A stretch of DNA of 64,000 bases, from assembly GCF_016124105.1 (NCBI RefSeq), contig NZ_JADGMQ010000001.1, positions 364,707 through 428,706 on the forward strand. The letters are read 5' to 3'. Each line of letters begins with the position of its first letter. Positions within the stretch are counted from its first letter, which is position 1. A model generated the notes under the pieces. The model ran no database searches. It had not been told where the DNA came from and was given only the letters and a program-made list of their open reading frames with translations. The position numbers and the translations under genes are program-made. This DNA is from Aquamicrobium zhengzhouense (GTDB taxonomy: Bacteria > Pseudomonadota > Alphaproteobacteria > Rhizobiales > Rhizobiaceae). Below, one piece after another: positions 28,159 through 36,765 of this stretch.

Positions 28159-28617
28159 ATGAGACTGAACCGTACCTTGCTCACCGGATTTTCTGCCGCG
28201 CTTATCGGGCTTTCGGGAGCAATGGGGGCTGCGATCGCACAGGACGCCACCGCTCCCGCGGCGAATGCAGAAACGCAGGCCCCTGCCGCAGCCGCACCAA
28301 ATCTCGATGAACAGAAGCTCCGTTCCTTCGCCGTTGCATTCCTGGAAGTCAGTGAGCTGACGCAGGAGTATCAGCCGCAGATTGCTGCAGCCGGGTCTGT
28401 AGAAGACCAGCAAAAGCTCCAGCAGGAAGCGGGGCAGAAGATGGTTGAGGCAGTCAATTCCTCCGACGGTATTACCGTCGAAGAGTACAACATGATCATA
28501 CAGGCAGCTCAGGCTGATCCTGAGCTAGCGCAGCGTATCAATACGCACATCACAGACGCTGCTGCCGCCCCGGACGGTGCGCCGGCCCCTGCGCAAGCTC
28601 CGGCCCCGGCCGAATAA
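28159..28617 (+). CDS. Secreted DUF4168 domain protein
   Basis: A 152-residue exported protein. A signal peptide (MRLNRTLLTGF then a hydrophobic core) ends at AIA-QD near residue 28, followed by an Ala/Pro-rich linker, a DUF4168-like helical domain (LRSFAVAFLEVSEL, then DGITVEEYNMIIQAAQADPEL) and an Ala/Pro-rich tail. DUF4168 proteins are small periplasmic or surface helical proteins of unknown role. ATG 28159 is chosen because AGAGGA then lies eight bases upstream; the ATG two codons earlier is too close to it. A monocistronic unit ending in a hairpin shared with marC. Confidence 0.82.
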   Translation: MRLNRTLLTGFSAALIGLSGAMGAAIAQDATAPAANAETQAPAAAAPNLDEQKLRSFAVAFLEVSELTQEYQPQIAAAGSVEDQQKLQQEAGQKMVEAVNSSDGITVEEYNMIIQAAQADPELAQRINTHITDAAAAPDGAPAPAQAPAPAE

Positions 28618-28634
28618 ATCGTACCGTCAAGTTC

Positions 28635-28670
28635 CACTCATGTCGGCCAGAGTTCAGGCCGACATGAGTG
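28635..28670. terminator. Shared hairpin between the DUF4168 gene and marC
   Basis: CACTCATGTCGGCC (28635-28648) pairs perfectly over 14 bases with GGCCGACATGAGTG (28657-28670) around an 8-base loop. It lies between two convergent genes, and its right arm is the last coding stretch of marC. No T-run follows on either strand, so it may act as a processing or 3'-end stabilising stem as well as, or instead of, a terminator. Confidence 0.6.
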
Positions 28671-29283
28671 CCTTTATGCCATCCGCAACAAACTGGACCG
28701 CGAGGGCCGCCAGTATGACGCCGAGAAGGCGGGTCAGGATGGATCGGCCTGTTTCCCCCAAGAACCGATCTACGCGCTCAGCCGCCGCAAATGTAAGCCA
28801 TGTCAGGATCAGACATGCCGCGAGAATTGCTACCAGTGTCAAGTGACCTGAGGCACCGGTAAAGGAGCCGGAAAGGAGGACGGTCGCGGAGATGGCTCCG
28901 GGGCCCGCCATCAGCGGTATCGCCAGCGGAAACGCCGCGATGTTTCGAATGTGATCCTTGGTGATGGCGGTTTCCGCGCTCTTTTCCTTGCGCTCGGTAC
29001 GCCGTTCGAAAATCATCTCGAAGGCAATGAAGAACAGCAGCAATCCGCCTGCTACGCGGAAGGCTGGCAAAGTTATCCCGAATACAGAAAGTATCACCAC
29101 GCCAGCGACCGCAAATAGCGTCAGGATGGCAAAGCCGATTATTGTTGCCCGGGAAGCGACCTGCATTCGCTGTTTTCTGTCCATGCCAGGAGTAAGCGCC
29201 AAGAAGAGCGGTGCAAGTCCGGGCGGGTCGATCGTGACAAGGATCGTTACAAACGCATTAAAGATCACGTCTAGTTCAGGCAT
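28654..29283 (-). CDS. MarC family membrane protein
   Basis: A 209-residue integral membrane protein of the MarC/UPF0056 family with six hydrophobic segments; the family has no proven substrate, and its old link to antibiotic resistance was withdrawn for E. coli MarC. The signature TIDPPGLAPLF near the N-terminus and the AFPLAIPLMAGPGAISA loop are both present. ATG 29283 is preferred over an upstream in-frame start because GGGGGAG lies eight bases ahead of it. It is divergent from gyrA and convergent with the DUF4168 gene. Confidence 0.93.
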   Translation of the reverse strand: MPELDVIFNAFVTILVTIDPPGLAPLFLALTPGMDRKQRMQVASRATIIGFAILTLFAVAGVVILSVFGITLPAFRVAGGLLLFFIAFEMIFERRTERKEKSAETAITKDHIRNIAAFPLAIPLMAGPGAISATVLLSGSFTGASGHLTLVAILAACLILTWLTFAAAERVDRFLGETGRSILTRLLGVILAALAVQFVADGIKALMSA

Positions 29284-29563
29284 ACAATTCGCTCCCCCAC
29301 GAGTACCGGCGACGCTGTGATCTGCAGCGCCAGTTGGGACCACTCTGCCTCAAAACAGGCCCGCAGGCGATTCGCGTTGAGACCCATCGATTTCCGATTT
29401 TGCCGTGAGCTAACGCGTCGCTATCGACGGACATTCGACCTCCACAGCTAACATAATGACTCTTATAGCAAAAATGGCACTGGAAATTGACGGATCAGTT
29501 TGGAAAAATGGCGGCTCTTCCTATATAAGGAGTGGGTGTTTTCCAGCATGATCGTGATCTCCA

Positions 29564-32338
29564 TTGACTGACCAGACCACGCCGCGCGAGCCTCAGGATA
29601 TGCCTGAAGGCATCGAGCCGATCTCCATCATAGAGGAGATGCAGCGAAGCTATCTCGATTACGCGATGAGCGTGATCGTGTCTCGAGCGCTGCCGGATGT
29701 GCGAGATGGGCTTAAGCCAGTCCATCGCCGCATCCTCTATGCTTCGCACGAGAGCGGCTACCATTGGAATCGTAAGTATGTGAAATCCGCGCGTCCCGTC
29801 TCGGACGTGATGGGTAAATACCACCCGCACGGCGATGTGTCGATTTATGACGCCTTGGTTCGCATGGCGCAGGACTGGTCCATGCGCGTGCCGCTCGTTG
29901 ACGGGCAGGGTAACTACGGCTCGATCGATGGCGATCCTCCGGCAGCGATGCGATACACAGAGGCGCGCCTGACCAAGGTCGCCCACGAAATTCTCGAAGA
30001 TATTGACAAGGATACTGTCGACTTCCAGGAAAACTACGACGGTTCGCAGACCGAGCCGAAGGTGCTGCCTGCGCGCTTCCCGAACCTCCTGGTCAACGGG
30101 TCCGGGGGTATCGCGGTTGGTATGGCTACCAACATTCCGCCACACAATCTTGGGGAACTCGTCGACGGCTGTGTCGCCTTGATCGACAATCCTGAGATGG
30201 AATTGCCGGAGTTCATGGAGATTATTCCTGGGCCAGATTTCCCTACCGGCGGCATTGTTCTTGGACGTGCAGGAATCTATTCGGCTTACCAGACCGGCCG
30301 CGGCTCCATCATCATGCGCGGCAAGGTGCATGTGGAGGAGATCCGCAACGATCGTGAGGCGATCATCATCACCGAGGTTCCGTACCAGGTGAACAAGGCG
30401 ACGATGATCGAAAAGATGGCCGAGCTCGTACGCGACAAACGTATCGAGGGCATCTCCGACATCCGGGACGAAAGTGACCGTCTGGGTTATCGGGTTGTGG
30501 TTGAGCTGAAGCGCGACGCAAACGCTGACGTCATCCTCAATCAGCTTTATCGATTTACGCCTCTGCAGACTTCGTTCGGCGCCAATATGGTTGCATTGAA
30601 CGGCGGCAAGCCCGAGCAGATGGGTCTGCTCGAGATGCTCAGGGCGTTCGTCCATTTCCGTGAGGAAGTGGTGAGCCGACGCACGAAGTACCTGCTTCGC
30701 AAGGCTCGTGAGCGCGCGCATGTTCTCGTTGGTCTCGCGATTGCCGTCGCGAATATCGACGAGGTCATCAAGCTGATCAGGCATGCTCCTGACCCTCAGA
30801 CCGCTCGCGAGCAGTTGATGACGCGTCGCTGGCCTGCTGCGGACGTGGAAGCGCTGATCCAGCTGATCGACGATCCGCGTCATCGCATCAATGAGGACGG
30901 CACTTATAACCTCTCGGAAGAGCAGGCTCGTGCAATTCTCGAACTGCGCCTGCAGCGTTTGACAGCGCTTGGTCGTGATGAAATCGCGGACGAGTTGAAT
31001 GTCATTGGCGCGGAAATTTCTGAATTTCTCGACATCCTCTCGTCGCGCGTGCGCATCCTCCAGATTGTGAAGGATGAGCTGGTCGCGGTGCGTGAGGAAT
31101 TTGGAACGCCTCGTCGGACCGAATTGGTCGAGGGCGGCGCGGATATGGATGATGAAGACCTCATCCAGCGGGAAGACATGGTCGTCACGGTTACCCACGA
31201 AGGTTACATCAAGCGGGTGCCCCTATCGATCTACCGGGCACAAGCGCGGGGCGGGAAAGGCCGTTCCGGCATGTCCACGAAGGACACCGACTTCGTTACA
31301 CGTCTGTTCGTTGCCAATACGCACACTCCGGTCCTGTTCTTCACCTCGCGTGGCATCGTGTTCAAGGAGAAGGTGTGGCGTCTGCCGATTGGTACTCCGC
31401 AGTCACGTGGCAAGGCCCTGGTGAATCTTCTGAGCATTGATGCGGGCGATCGCATTACGGCGATCCTGCCACTGCCGGAAGACGAGAGCAGCTGGTCGAA
31501 TCTGGACGTGATGTTCGCGACAACGCGCGGTACCGTACGCCGGAACAAGCTGAGCGATTTCGTTCAGGTGAATCGCAACGGCAAGATTGCGATGAAGTTC
31601 GACGAGGAAGGCGATGCCATCCTCGCTGTTGAAACTTGCACCGAGCACGACGACGTCCTGCTGATTGCAGATTCCGGTCAGTGCATCAGGTTCCCGGTCA
31701 CTGATGTTCGCGTCTTCAAGGGCCGCGACTCTCAGGGTGTTCGCGGAATTGCGCTTGGCGATGACGACAAGGCGATCTCGATGACGATCCTGCATGGCGT
31801 CGACGCGTCGCCGGCGGAGCGTGCATCCTATCTCAAGCAGTCGGCATTTGAACGCAAACTGACCAGCGATGACGGCGAGAATGAAGAAATCAGCCTGACC
31901 AACGAAGAGGTTGGTGAAGAGGCGGTTCTCAGCCCTGAGCGCTACGAAGAGCTCAAGACGAGAGAGCAATTTGTCCTCACCGTAACCGAGCTGGGTTACG
32001 GCAAGCGATCTTCCTCGTACGACTTCCGGGTTACCGGGCGAGGTGGCAAGGGCATTCGCGCCACTGACGTTTCAAAGGTCGCGGAAATTGGCAGCCTGAT
32101 CGCAGGATTCCCGGTCGAGAACGAAGATCAGATCATGCTCGTCTCAGACGGCGGGCAGGTCATACGCGTGCCCGTTAACGGCATCAGATATGCAAGCCGT
32201 GCCACCAAGGGCGTCACGATTTTCCATACGGCTGCGGGTGAGAAGGTCGTATCTGTCGAGCGGATATCCGAGCCCGAGGATGAGGAAGAAAGTGCGGATG
32301 GCGCGCAGGAAACGCCACCCGCACCGCTGGAGGACTAG
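29564..32338 (+). CDS. gyrA: DNA gyrase subunit A
   Basis: A 924-residue type IIA topoisomerase subunit, which with GyrB introduces negative supercoils. The breakage-reunion domain has the catalytic Tyr131 in AAMRYTEAR, and the C-terminal beta-pinwheel includes the GyrA box QARGGKG. The quinolone-determining region reads [10 protein letters not shown], so position 92, which aligns with E. coli Ser83, is valine; Asp96 aligns with Asp87. Between blades the acidic insert ([15 protein letters not shown]) resembles other alphaproteobacterial GyrA. The start is TTG at 29564 with no obvious binding site; ATG 29600 is possible. Confidence 0.96.
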   Translation: MTDQTTPREPQDMPEGIEPISIIEEMQRSYLDYAMSVIVSRALPDVRDGLKPVHRRILYASHESGYHWNRKYVKSARPVSDVMGKYHPHGDVSIYDALVRMAQDWSMRVPLVDGQGNYGSIDGDPPAAMRYTEARLTKVAHEILEDIDKDTVDFQENYDGSQTEPKVLPARFPNLLVNGSGGIAVGMATNIPPHNLGELVDGCVALIDNPEMELPEFMEIIPGPDFPTGGIVLGRAGIYSAYQTGRGSIIMRGKVHVEEIRNDREAIIITEVPYQVNKATMIEKMAELVRDKRIEGISDIRDESDRLGYRVVVELKRDANADVILNQLYRFTPLQTSFGANMVALNGGKPEQMGLLEMLRAFVHFREEVVSRRTKYLLRKARERAHVLVGLAIAVANIDEVIKLIRHAPDPQTAREQLMTRRWPAADVEALIQLIDDPRHRINEDGTYNLSEEQARAILELRLQRLTALGRDEIADELNVIGAEISEFLDILSSRVRILQIVKDELVAVREEFGTPRRTELVEGGADMDDEDLIQREDMVVTVTHEGYIKRVPLSIYRAQARGGKGRSGMSTKDTDFVTRLFVANTHTPVLFFTSRGIVFKEKVWRLPIGTPQSRGKALVNLLSIDAGDRITAILPLPEDESSWSNLDVMFATTRGTVRRNKLSDFVQVNRNGKIAMKFDEEGDAILAVETCTEHDDVLLIADSGQCIRFPVTDVRVFKGRDSQGVRGIALGDDDKAISMTILHGVDASPAERASYLKQSAFERKLTSDDGENEEISLTNEEVGEEAVLSPERYEELKTREQFVLTVTELGYGKRSSSYDFRVTGRGGKGIRATDVSKVAEIGSLIAGFPVENEDQIMLVSDGGQVIRVPVNGIRYASRATKGVTIFHTAAGEKVVSVERISEPEDEEESADGAQETPPAPLED

Positions 32339-32476
32339 TTAGCCGAAGGTGACATTGCGACGAGCAGCTTTGCGCTGCGCTTCCAGCTTAACGCTCTGGG
32401 CTTCGCTATGGAGGCCTAGGGCGGTCGCGATCAGCATGGCCAGGGTCATGGTGGTGGCAAGCAGGTAGATCATCAT
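32339..32476 (-). CDS. Small single-span membrane protein (45 aa)
   Basis: A 45-codon gene whose ATG at 32476 is preceded by GAAGGAGAC, a near-perfect ribosome binding site at seven bases. The product has an immediate hydrophobic span (MIYLLATTMTLAMLIATALGL) followed by a polar, basic tail (EAQSVKLEAQRKAARRN) ending in VTFG. One membrane crossing with the tail in the cytoplasm is likely. The stop abuts the gyrA stop codon with no gap, so the gene is convergent with gyrA. I do not know the family; the strong start site and the clean span make it a believable gene. Confidence 0.65.
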   Translation of the reverse strand: MMIYLLATTMTLAMLIATALGLHSEAQSVKLEAQRKAARRNVTFG

Positions 32477-32647
32477 CGCATGTCTCCTTCGTGCTCAAAT
32501 AACGGTCGAACCCAGATATTGGTTTCAACGCAGGCCCAACTTTTCCGTTTTCGGGGTTGAACAGTCGCTGAGGAAGGCGTTCAGCTGTTGTTCATCCTGC
32601 GCCTGTGGATGATTGCCATGAGCGTGGCCTCCAGATAGAAGCCAGAT

Positions 32648-33148
32648 ATGACAAGCCGCACCGCATTCTACGCCGGATCGTTTGACCCCCTGACCAATGG
32701 CCACCTGGATGTGTTAAGGGGAGCGCTGGTTTGCTCCGACCAGGTCATCATCGGGATCGGCGTTCAAGCTTCCAAGCAGCCGCTCTTTACGTTTGATGAG
32801 CGGGTCGAGCTGATCAATGCGTGGGCGGCGCAAGAACTCGGCGAAGACGCAGTTCGTCTCGAAATTGTTGCTTTCAAAGGACTGCTTGTCGATGCCGCGC
32901 GTCAGCACGGCGCGACGATGCTGATCCGTGGGCTCCGAGACGGTACTGATCTTGACTACGAAATGCAGATGGCCGGCATGAACGGTATCATGGCACCAGA
33001 TCTTCAGACCGTATTTTTGCCTGCAAGCCCCGCGGTTCGCACAATTACAGCCACACTTGTTCGCCAGATTGCGTCCATGGGCGGCGATATCCGTCCATTT
33101 GTGCCAGCCAATGTGGCTCAGGCACTTGCTCGGAAGTTTAACGCCTAA
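32648..33148 (+). CDS. coaD: Phosphopantetheine adenylyltransferase
   Basis: A 166-residue nucleotidyltransferase that converts 4'-phosphopantetheine and ATP to dephospho-coenzyme A, the fourth step of coenzyme A synthesis. The T/HxGH-type motif is at the start ([13 protein letters not shown]), and [12 protein letters not shown] and the adenine-binding [16 protein letters not shown] follow. No standard Shine-Dalgarno is seen before ATG 32648. It is followed after 14 bases by the periplasmic cyclophilin, as in many rhizobia. Confidence 0.96.
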   Translation: MTSRTAFYAGSFDPLTNGHLDVLRGALVCSDQVIIGIGVQASKQPLFTFDERVELINAWAAQELGEDAVRLEIVAFKGLLVDAARQHGATMLIRGLRDGTDLDYEMQMAGMNGIMAPDLQTVFLPASPAVRTITATLVRQIASMGGDIRPFVPANVAQALARKFNA

Positions 33149-33162
33149 AAGCGGAGCCACAC

Positions 33163-33744
33163 ATGCACTTTACGAAATTTTTCTCGTCCGCTTTGGTCGC
33201 GGCCAGCATTTTCGCCAGCTCTGGAGCTCTTGCTGAAGAGCTGGAGAACAAGATGGTCATTCAGCTCAAGGACGGGGAGGTCGTCGTTGCACTGCGCGAT
33301 GACTTGGCCCCCAAGCACGTTGAGCAGATCAAAAAGCTGGTTCGGGCGGGCGAGTATGACAACGTCGCTTTCCACCGCGTGATCGAGGGCTTCATGGCCC
33401 AAACTGGCGATGTTCAGTTCGGGGATCTCACGGAAGCCTATAACAGCCAGCGTGTTGGCACAGGCGGCTCCTCATTGGGAACGATTGAAGCCGAATTCTC
33501 TGCAGAGTCGTTTGTCCGAGGCACGGTTGGAATGGCTCGCGCGCAGGATCCGAATTCTGCCAACTCACAATTCTTCATCATGTTCGCGCCGGGATCGTTT
33601 CTCGATGGACAGTATACGGTCGTCGGCAACGTCGAAAGCGGCATGGAGTTCGTCGATAACATCAAGCGCGGTGAGGGTCCCAATGGTGCCGTCACTGATC
33701 CGGATCGCATGATCTCCGCGCGTATCGCCGCAGACGCCAATTAA
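33163..33744 (+). CDS. Cyclophilin-type peptidyl-prolyl isomerase, exported
   Basis: A 193-residue prolyl isomerase with a signal sequence of about 24 residues ending ALA-EE, so it should act on folding proteins in the periplasm. The cyclophilin core is intact: FHRVIEGFMAQTGD holds the catalytic Arg, and SANSQFFIMFA the substrate-binding residues. It has a short insert (VQFGDLTEAYNSQ) not found in its neighbour. The next gene, 27 bases on, is a cytoplasmic cyclophilin of similar sequence, so the pair looks like a tandem duplication that serves two compartments. Confidence 0.94.
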   Translation: MHFTKFFSSALVAASIFASSGALAEELENKMVIQLKDGEVVVALRDDLAPKHVEQIKKLVRAGEYDNVAFHRVIEGFMAQTGDVQFGDLTEAYNSQRVGTGGSSLGTIEAEFSAESFVRGTVGMARAQDPNSANSQFFIMFAPGSFLDGQYTVVGNVESGMEFVDNIKRGEGPNGAVTDPDRMISARIAADAN

Positions 33745-33771
33745 GAAACACCAGATCAGGAAGGATGCCAG

Positions 33772-34251
33772 ATGGCCGAGATCAAAGACCCCGAAAACAC
33801 GATCATCATGGAGACGACGAAAGGCAAGGTCGTCATTCAGCTTCTGCCAGATGTCGCACCGGGCCACGTCGCGCGCATCAAGGAGCTTGCTCGTGAGAAT
33901 TTCTACGACGGGATCGTTTTCCACCGTGTGATCGAGGGCTTTATGGCTCAGACCGGTGATCCGACCGGCACGGGCATGGGTGGCTCCGACAAGCCGGACC
34001 TGAAGGCAGAGTTTTCGAATATGAGCCACGTTCGCGGCACCTGCTCAATGGCTCGTTCGCAGAACCCGAACTCGGCGAATTCGCAGTTCTTCATCTGCTT
34101 TGATGATTCTGCGTGGCTGAACCGCCAGTACTCTGTCTGGGGTCAGGTCATTGAAGGCATGGAGAACATCGACAAGATCAAGCGCGGCGAGCCGGTGCGC
34201 GATCCGGACAGCATCGTCACGATGCGCGTCGCCGCCGACGTCCAGGCCTAA
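33772..34251 (+). CDS. ppiB: Cyclophilin-type peptidyl-prolyl isomerase, cytoplasmic
   Basis: A 159-residue single-domain cyclophilin without a signal sequence. FHRVIEGFMAQTGD, GTGMGGSDKP and NSANSQFFICF are conserved, including the catalytic Arg and the Phe/Met/Gln of the substrate site. It shares its core blocks with the preceding exported paralogue. A stem-loop follows the stop. AGGAAGGATG lies ahead of the start at a suitable distance. Confidence 0.95.
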   Translation: MAEIKDPENTIIMETTKGKVVIQLLPDVAPGHVARIKELARENFYDGIVFHRVIEGFMAQTGDPTGTGMGGSDKPDLKAEFSNMSHVRGTCSMARSQNPNSANSQFFICFDDSAWLNRQYSVWGQVIEGMENIDKIKRGEPVRDPDSIVTMRVAADVQA

Positions 34252-34264
34252 CTAAGCCTTATTG

Positions 34265-34302
34265 CAGGGCGCGACCTCTCCGGAAGGAGCGGTCGCGCCC
34301 TG
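34265..34302 (+). terminator. Stem-loop after ppiB
   Basis: CAGGGCGCGACC (34265-34276) pairs perfectly with GGTCGCGCCCTG (34291-34302), and the loop itself contains a smaller CTCC-GGAA-GGAG hairpin. A direct T-run is missing, but the next bases are T-rich (CATTTTGACTTTTTC). It probably ends the coaD-cyclophilin transcript ahead of queA. Confidence 0.7.
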
Positions 34303-34372
34303 AACCATTTTGACTTTTTCAATTTGACTGCCTCATCTCCTTTGAAATTGGCGCTTGGAACAGGCTTGCTGA

Positions 34373-35449
34373 ATGCGAGTAGATCTCTTCGACTTCGACT
34401 TACCTGACGAGCGGATCGCGCTGCGACCGGCAGAGCCTCGTGATTCGGCACGGATGCTGGTGGTGAAGGACAGGCGAGGTTTTGAAGATCGCATCGTGCG
34501 TGATCTTCCCGCCTTTCTGCGTCCGGGGGACGCGATTGTTTTCAACGATACACGGGTTATTCCGGCGCAGCTGACAGGGCTTCGTCGACGGGATGGTTCG
34601 GTTTCCCAGATCGATACAACGCTTCACATGCGTGTTGCGGCAGATCGATGGAAGGCTTTTGCCCGTCCTGCCAAACGGCTGGTGGTCGGGGACCGGATCA
34701 ATTTCGGTCATGGGAGCAACACTTGTCTCGTCGGGTCGCTCGATGCGACAGTCATCGACAAAGGGGAAGCAGGCGAGGTCACGCTCGCATTCGATCTGTC
34801 TGGACCGGCGCTGGACGAAGCGCTTCATGCGGTGGGACACATTCCTCTTCCGCCCTATATCGCGACGCGCCGAATGGATGATGAGCGCGATAAGGCGGAT
34901 TACCAGACGATTTATGCGCGTGAAGAGGGGGCAGTCGCTGCCCCAACGGCAGGATTACACTTTACGCCAAGTCTGTTTTCCGCGCTCGAATCTACGGGTA
35001 TCGAGAAGCACTTTGTGACATTGCATGTCGGGGCTGGCACCTTCCTGCCCGTCAAGGCGGACGACACAGCCGATCACAAGATGCATTCCGAAATCGGATA
35101 CGTATCGGCACAGACTGCCGCAGCGCTCAACGCGGTCAAGGAACGCGGAGGCCGTATCGTTTCAGTGGGCACGACGTCTCTGCGGCTGATGGAAAGCGCG
35201 GTTGGTCCAGATGGCCGACTGCAGGAATGGTCCGGATCCACGGATATATTCATAACGCCCGGCTACAAATTCCGCACCGCGGACGTGCTTATGACCAACT
35301 TCCACTTGCCGCGCTCGACCCTGTTCATGCTGGTCTCGGCATTTGCAGGTCTGGAGACCATGCGGGCCGCTTATGCGCACGCAATCGAAAATGAGTATCG
35401 CTTCTATTCTTACGGCGATTCCAGCCTTCTTTTCCGGAGTGACTTGTGA
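34373..35449 (+). CDS. queA: tRNA preQ1(34) S-adenosylmethionine ribosyltransferase-isomerase
   Basis: A 358-residue enzyme that moves the ribosyl part of S-adenosylmethionine to preQ1 in tRNA, forming epoxyqueuosine. The start [20 protein letters not shown] and the [10 protein letters not shown] and HVGAGTF blocks are characteristic. Its stop overlaps the GTG start of tgt (GTGA), so the two steps of queuosine synthesis are co-translated. Full length and intact. Confidence 0.96.
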   Translation: MRVDLFDFDLPDERIALRPAEPRDSARMLVVKDRRGFEDRIVRDLPAFLRPGDAIVFNDTRVIPAQLTGLRRRDGSVSQIDTTLHMRVAADRWKAFARPAKRLVVGDRINFGHGSNTCLVGSLDATVIDKGEAGEVTLAFDLSGPALDEALHAVGHIPLPPYIATRRMDDERDKADYQTIYAREEGAVAAPTAGLHFTPSLFSALESTGIEKHFVTLHVGAGTFLPVKADDTADHKMHSEIGYVSAQTAAALNAVKERGGRIVSVGTTSLRLMESAVGPDGRLQEWSGSTDIFITPGYKFRTADVLMTNFHLPRSTLFMLVSAFAGLETMRAAYAHAIENEYRFYSYGDSSLLFRSDL

Positions 35450-36576
35450 CTGAGCAGTTCACGTTCAAACTCCTCGCAACTGACGGCAAGGCGCGACGGG
35501 GCGAAATCAGCATGCCGCGGGGGACCATTCGTACGCCTGCGTTTATGCCAGTCGGCACGGGTGGCACCGTCAAGGCGATGTATATGGACCAGGTCAGGGA
35601 CCTTGGTGCCGATGTTATTTTGGGGAACACCTATCACCTGATGCTGCGCCCGGGAGCGGAGCGGGTGGCGAGGTTGGGCGGTCTGCATGAGTTTGCGAAG
35701 TGGCCGTATCCTATTCTCACAGATTCCGGCGGCTTTCAGGTCATGTCACTGGCGCAGCTTCGCAAGCTGAACGAACAGGGCGTTACCTTCCAGTCGCATA
35801 TTGATGGCCGTAAGTTCGAGATGTCACCCGAGCGGTCAATAGAGATTCAGGGGCTTCTGGATTCCGACATCCAGATGCAGTTGGACGAGTGCGTTGCACT
35901 GCCGACCGACGCCAAGAACATTGAACGTGCAATGGAATTGTCCTTGCGTTGGGCCGAAAGGTGCAAGGCTGCATTTGGCAATCAGCCCGGCAAGGCTATG
36001 TTCGGCATTGTCCAGGGCGGCGATATTCCGGCGTTGCGTGAGCGCTCTGCCGAAGCGCTCAAGGCGATGGACCTCAAAGGTTATGCTGTCGGCGGCCTAG
36101 CCGTCGGCGAACCGCAGAAAGTCATGCTTGATATGCTGGACGTGACCTGTCCGATCATGCCTGCTGACAAGCCAAGATATCTAATGGGCGTCGGAACTCC
36201 TGACGACATGTTGAAATCTGTCGCTCGGGGGATCGACATGTTCGACTGTGTGATGCCGACCCGGGCTGGACGCCACGGACTGGCTTTCACCAGGCGAGGG
36301 AAGGTCAATCTACGCAATGCGCGGCACGCCGACGATCCGCGACCTTTGGACGAAGAATCACCATGCCCCGCAGCGCGTGACTATTCCCGTGCCTACCTTC
36401 ACCACCTCGTTAAGTCTGGCGAGGCTCTGGGAGGCATGCTGCTGACATGGAATAATCTGGCCTACTATCAGCAATTGATGGCTGACATCAGGTCGGCGAT
36501 CGAAGCTGGTCGCTTTTCCGATCGCGCGGCCGAAATTTCAGCGGCTTGGGCCGCTGGAGATATACCGCCTCGGTGA
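35446..36576 (+). CDS. tgt: tRNA-guanine transglycosylase, zinc site degraded
   Basis: A 376-residue enzyme that exchanges guanine 34 of tRNA Asp, Asn, His and Tyr for preQ1. The two catalytic aspartates are present: Asp93 in LTDSGGFQ and the nucleophile Asp264 in [13 protein letters not shown]. The usual zinc site (C-x-C-x2-C plus a distant His) is mostly gone: aligned with E. coli Cys302, Cys304, Cys307 and His333, this protein has Ser305, Cys307, Ala310 and Asn336 ([13 protein letters not shown] and TWNNLAYY). The surrounding sequence is otherwise conserved, so the change looks like a settled variant, not decay. Start is GTG, overlapping queA. Confidence 0.95.
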   Translation: MTEQFTFKLLATDGKARRGEISMPRGTIRTPAFMPVGTGGTVKAMYMDQVRDLGADVILGNTYHLMLRPGAERVARLGGLHEFAKWPYPILTDSGGFQVMSLAQLRKLNEQGVTFQSHIDGRKFEMSPERSIEIQGLLDSDIQMQLDECVALPTDAKNIERAMELSLRWAERCKAAFGNQPGKAMFGIVQGGDIPALRERSAEALKAMDLKGYAVGGLAVGEPQKVMLDMLDVTCPIMPADKPRYLMGVGTPDDMLKSVARGIDMFDCVMPTRAGRHGLAFTRRGKVNLRNARHADDPRPLDEESPCPAARDYSRAYLHHLVKSGEALGGMLLTWNNLAYYQQLMADIRSAIEAGRFSDRAAEISAAWAAGDIPPR

Positions 36577-36632
36577 CGGGCTTTTAAACCGCGTATTCAA
36601 CACCTTCGTAAGGCGTTCTGAAGTAATTCAAA

Positions 36633-36664
36633 AGGACTAGGGTTTCGTCGAGGAGCCTGGTCCT
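36633..36664 (+). repeat. Inverted repeat in the leader of the Anbu operon
   Basis: AGGACTAGG (36633-36641) and CCTGGTCCT (36656-36664) pair over 9 bases with one wobble and a 14-base loop. It lies about 100 bases upstream of the first gene of the Anbu operon and about 60 bases after the tgt stop. It could be an operator on DNA or a stem in the leader RNA. No T-run follows, so it is not a standard terminator. Confidence 0.4.
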
Positions 36665-36717
36665 GGAGAAGCTTTCGTTCAACGAGAGATCATCTCAGCG
36701 GTTGCTAAAAGGACTTG

Positions 36718-36758
36718 CTTTCATTCCAGATGCTGATTGAAATAGCCTGGAATGGAGG
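36718..36758 (+). promoter_or_regulatory. Stem that buries the Shine-Dalgarno of the Anbu operon
   Basis: CTTTCATTCCAG (36718-36729) can pair with CTGGAATGGAGG (36747-36758) over 12 bases, with two G-U wobbles in the lower part. The right arm contains GGAGG (36754-36758), the ribosome binding site of the TTG start at 36766. The loop (36730-36746) carries an in-frame ATG. In the RNA this stem would block translation until opened, by heat, a factor, or a competing structure; the wobble pairs beside the binding site resemble those of RNA thermometers, which is only an analogy. Confidence 0.55.
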
Positions 36759-36765
36759 TTTCCGT

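Noticed and set aside
29487-29530. TTGACG and TATATAAG before gyrA as a promoter
   Set aside because: The boxes are 30 bases apart, far too long for a normal promoter; TATATAAG may still be a -10 with a weak partner box.
29495-31198. A 567-codon open frame on the minus strand opposite gyrA
   Set aside because: It mirrors gyrA codons, is His/Arg/Asp-rich without any domain pattern, and gyrA itself is unquestionable.
34248-34451. A 67-codon minus-strand frame between ppiB and queA
   Set aside because: It covers the ppiB stem-loop and the start of queA in antisense, with no start signal.
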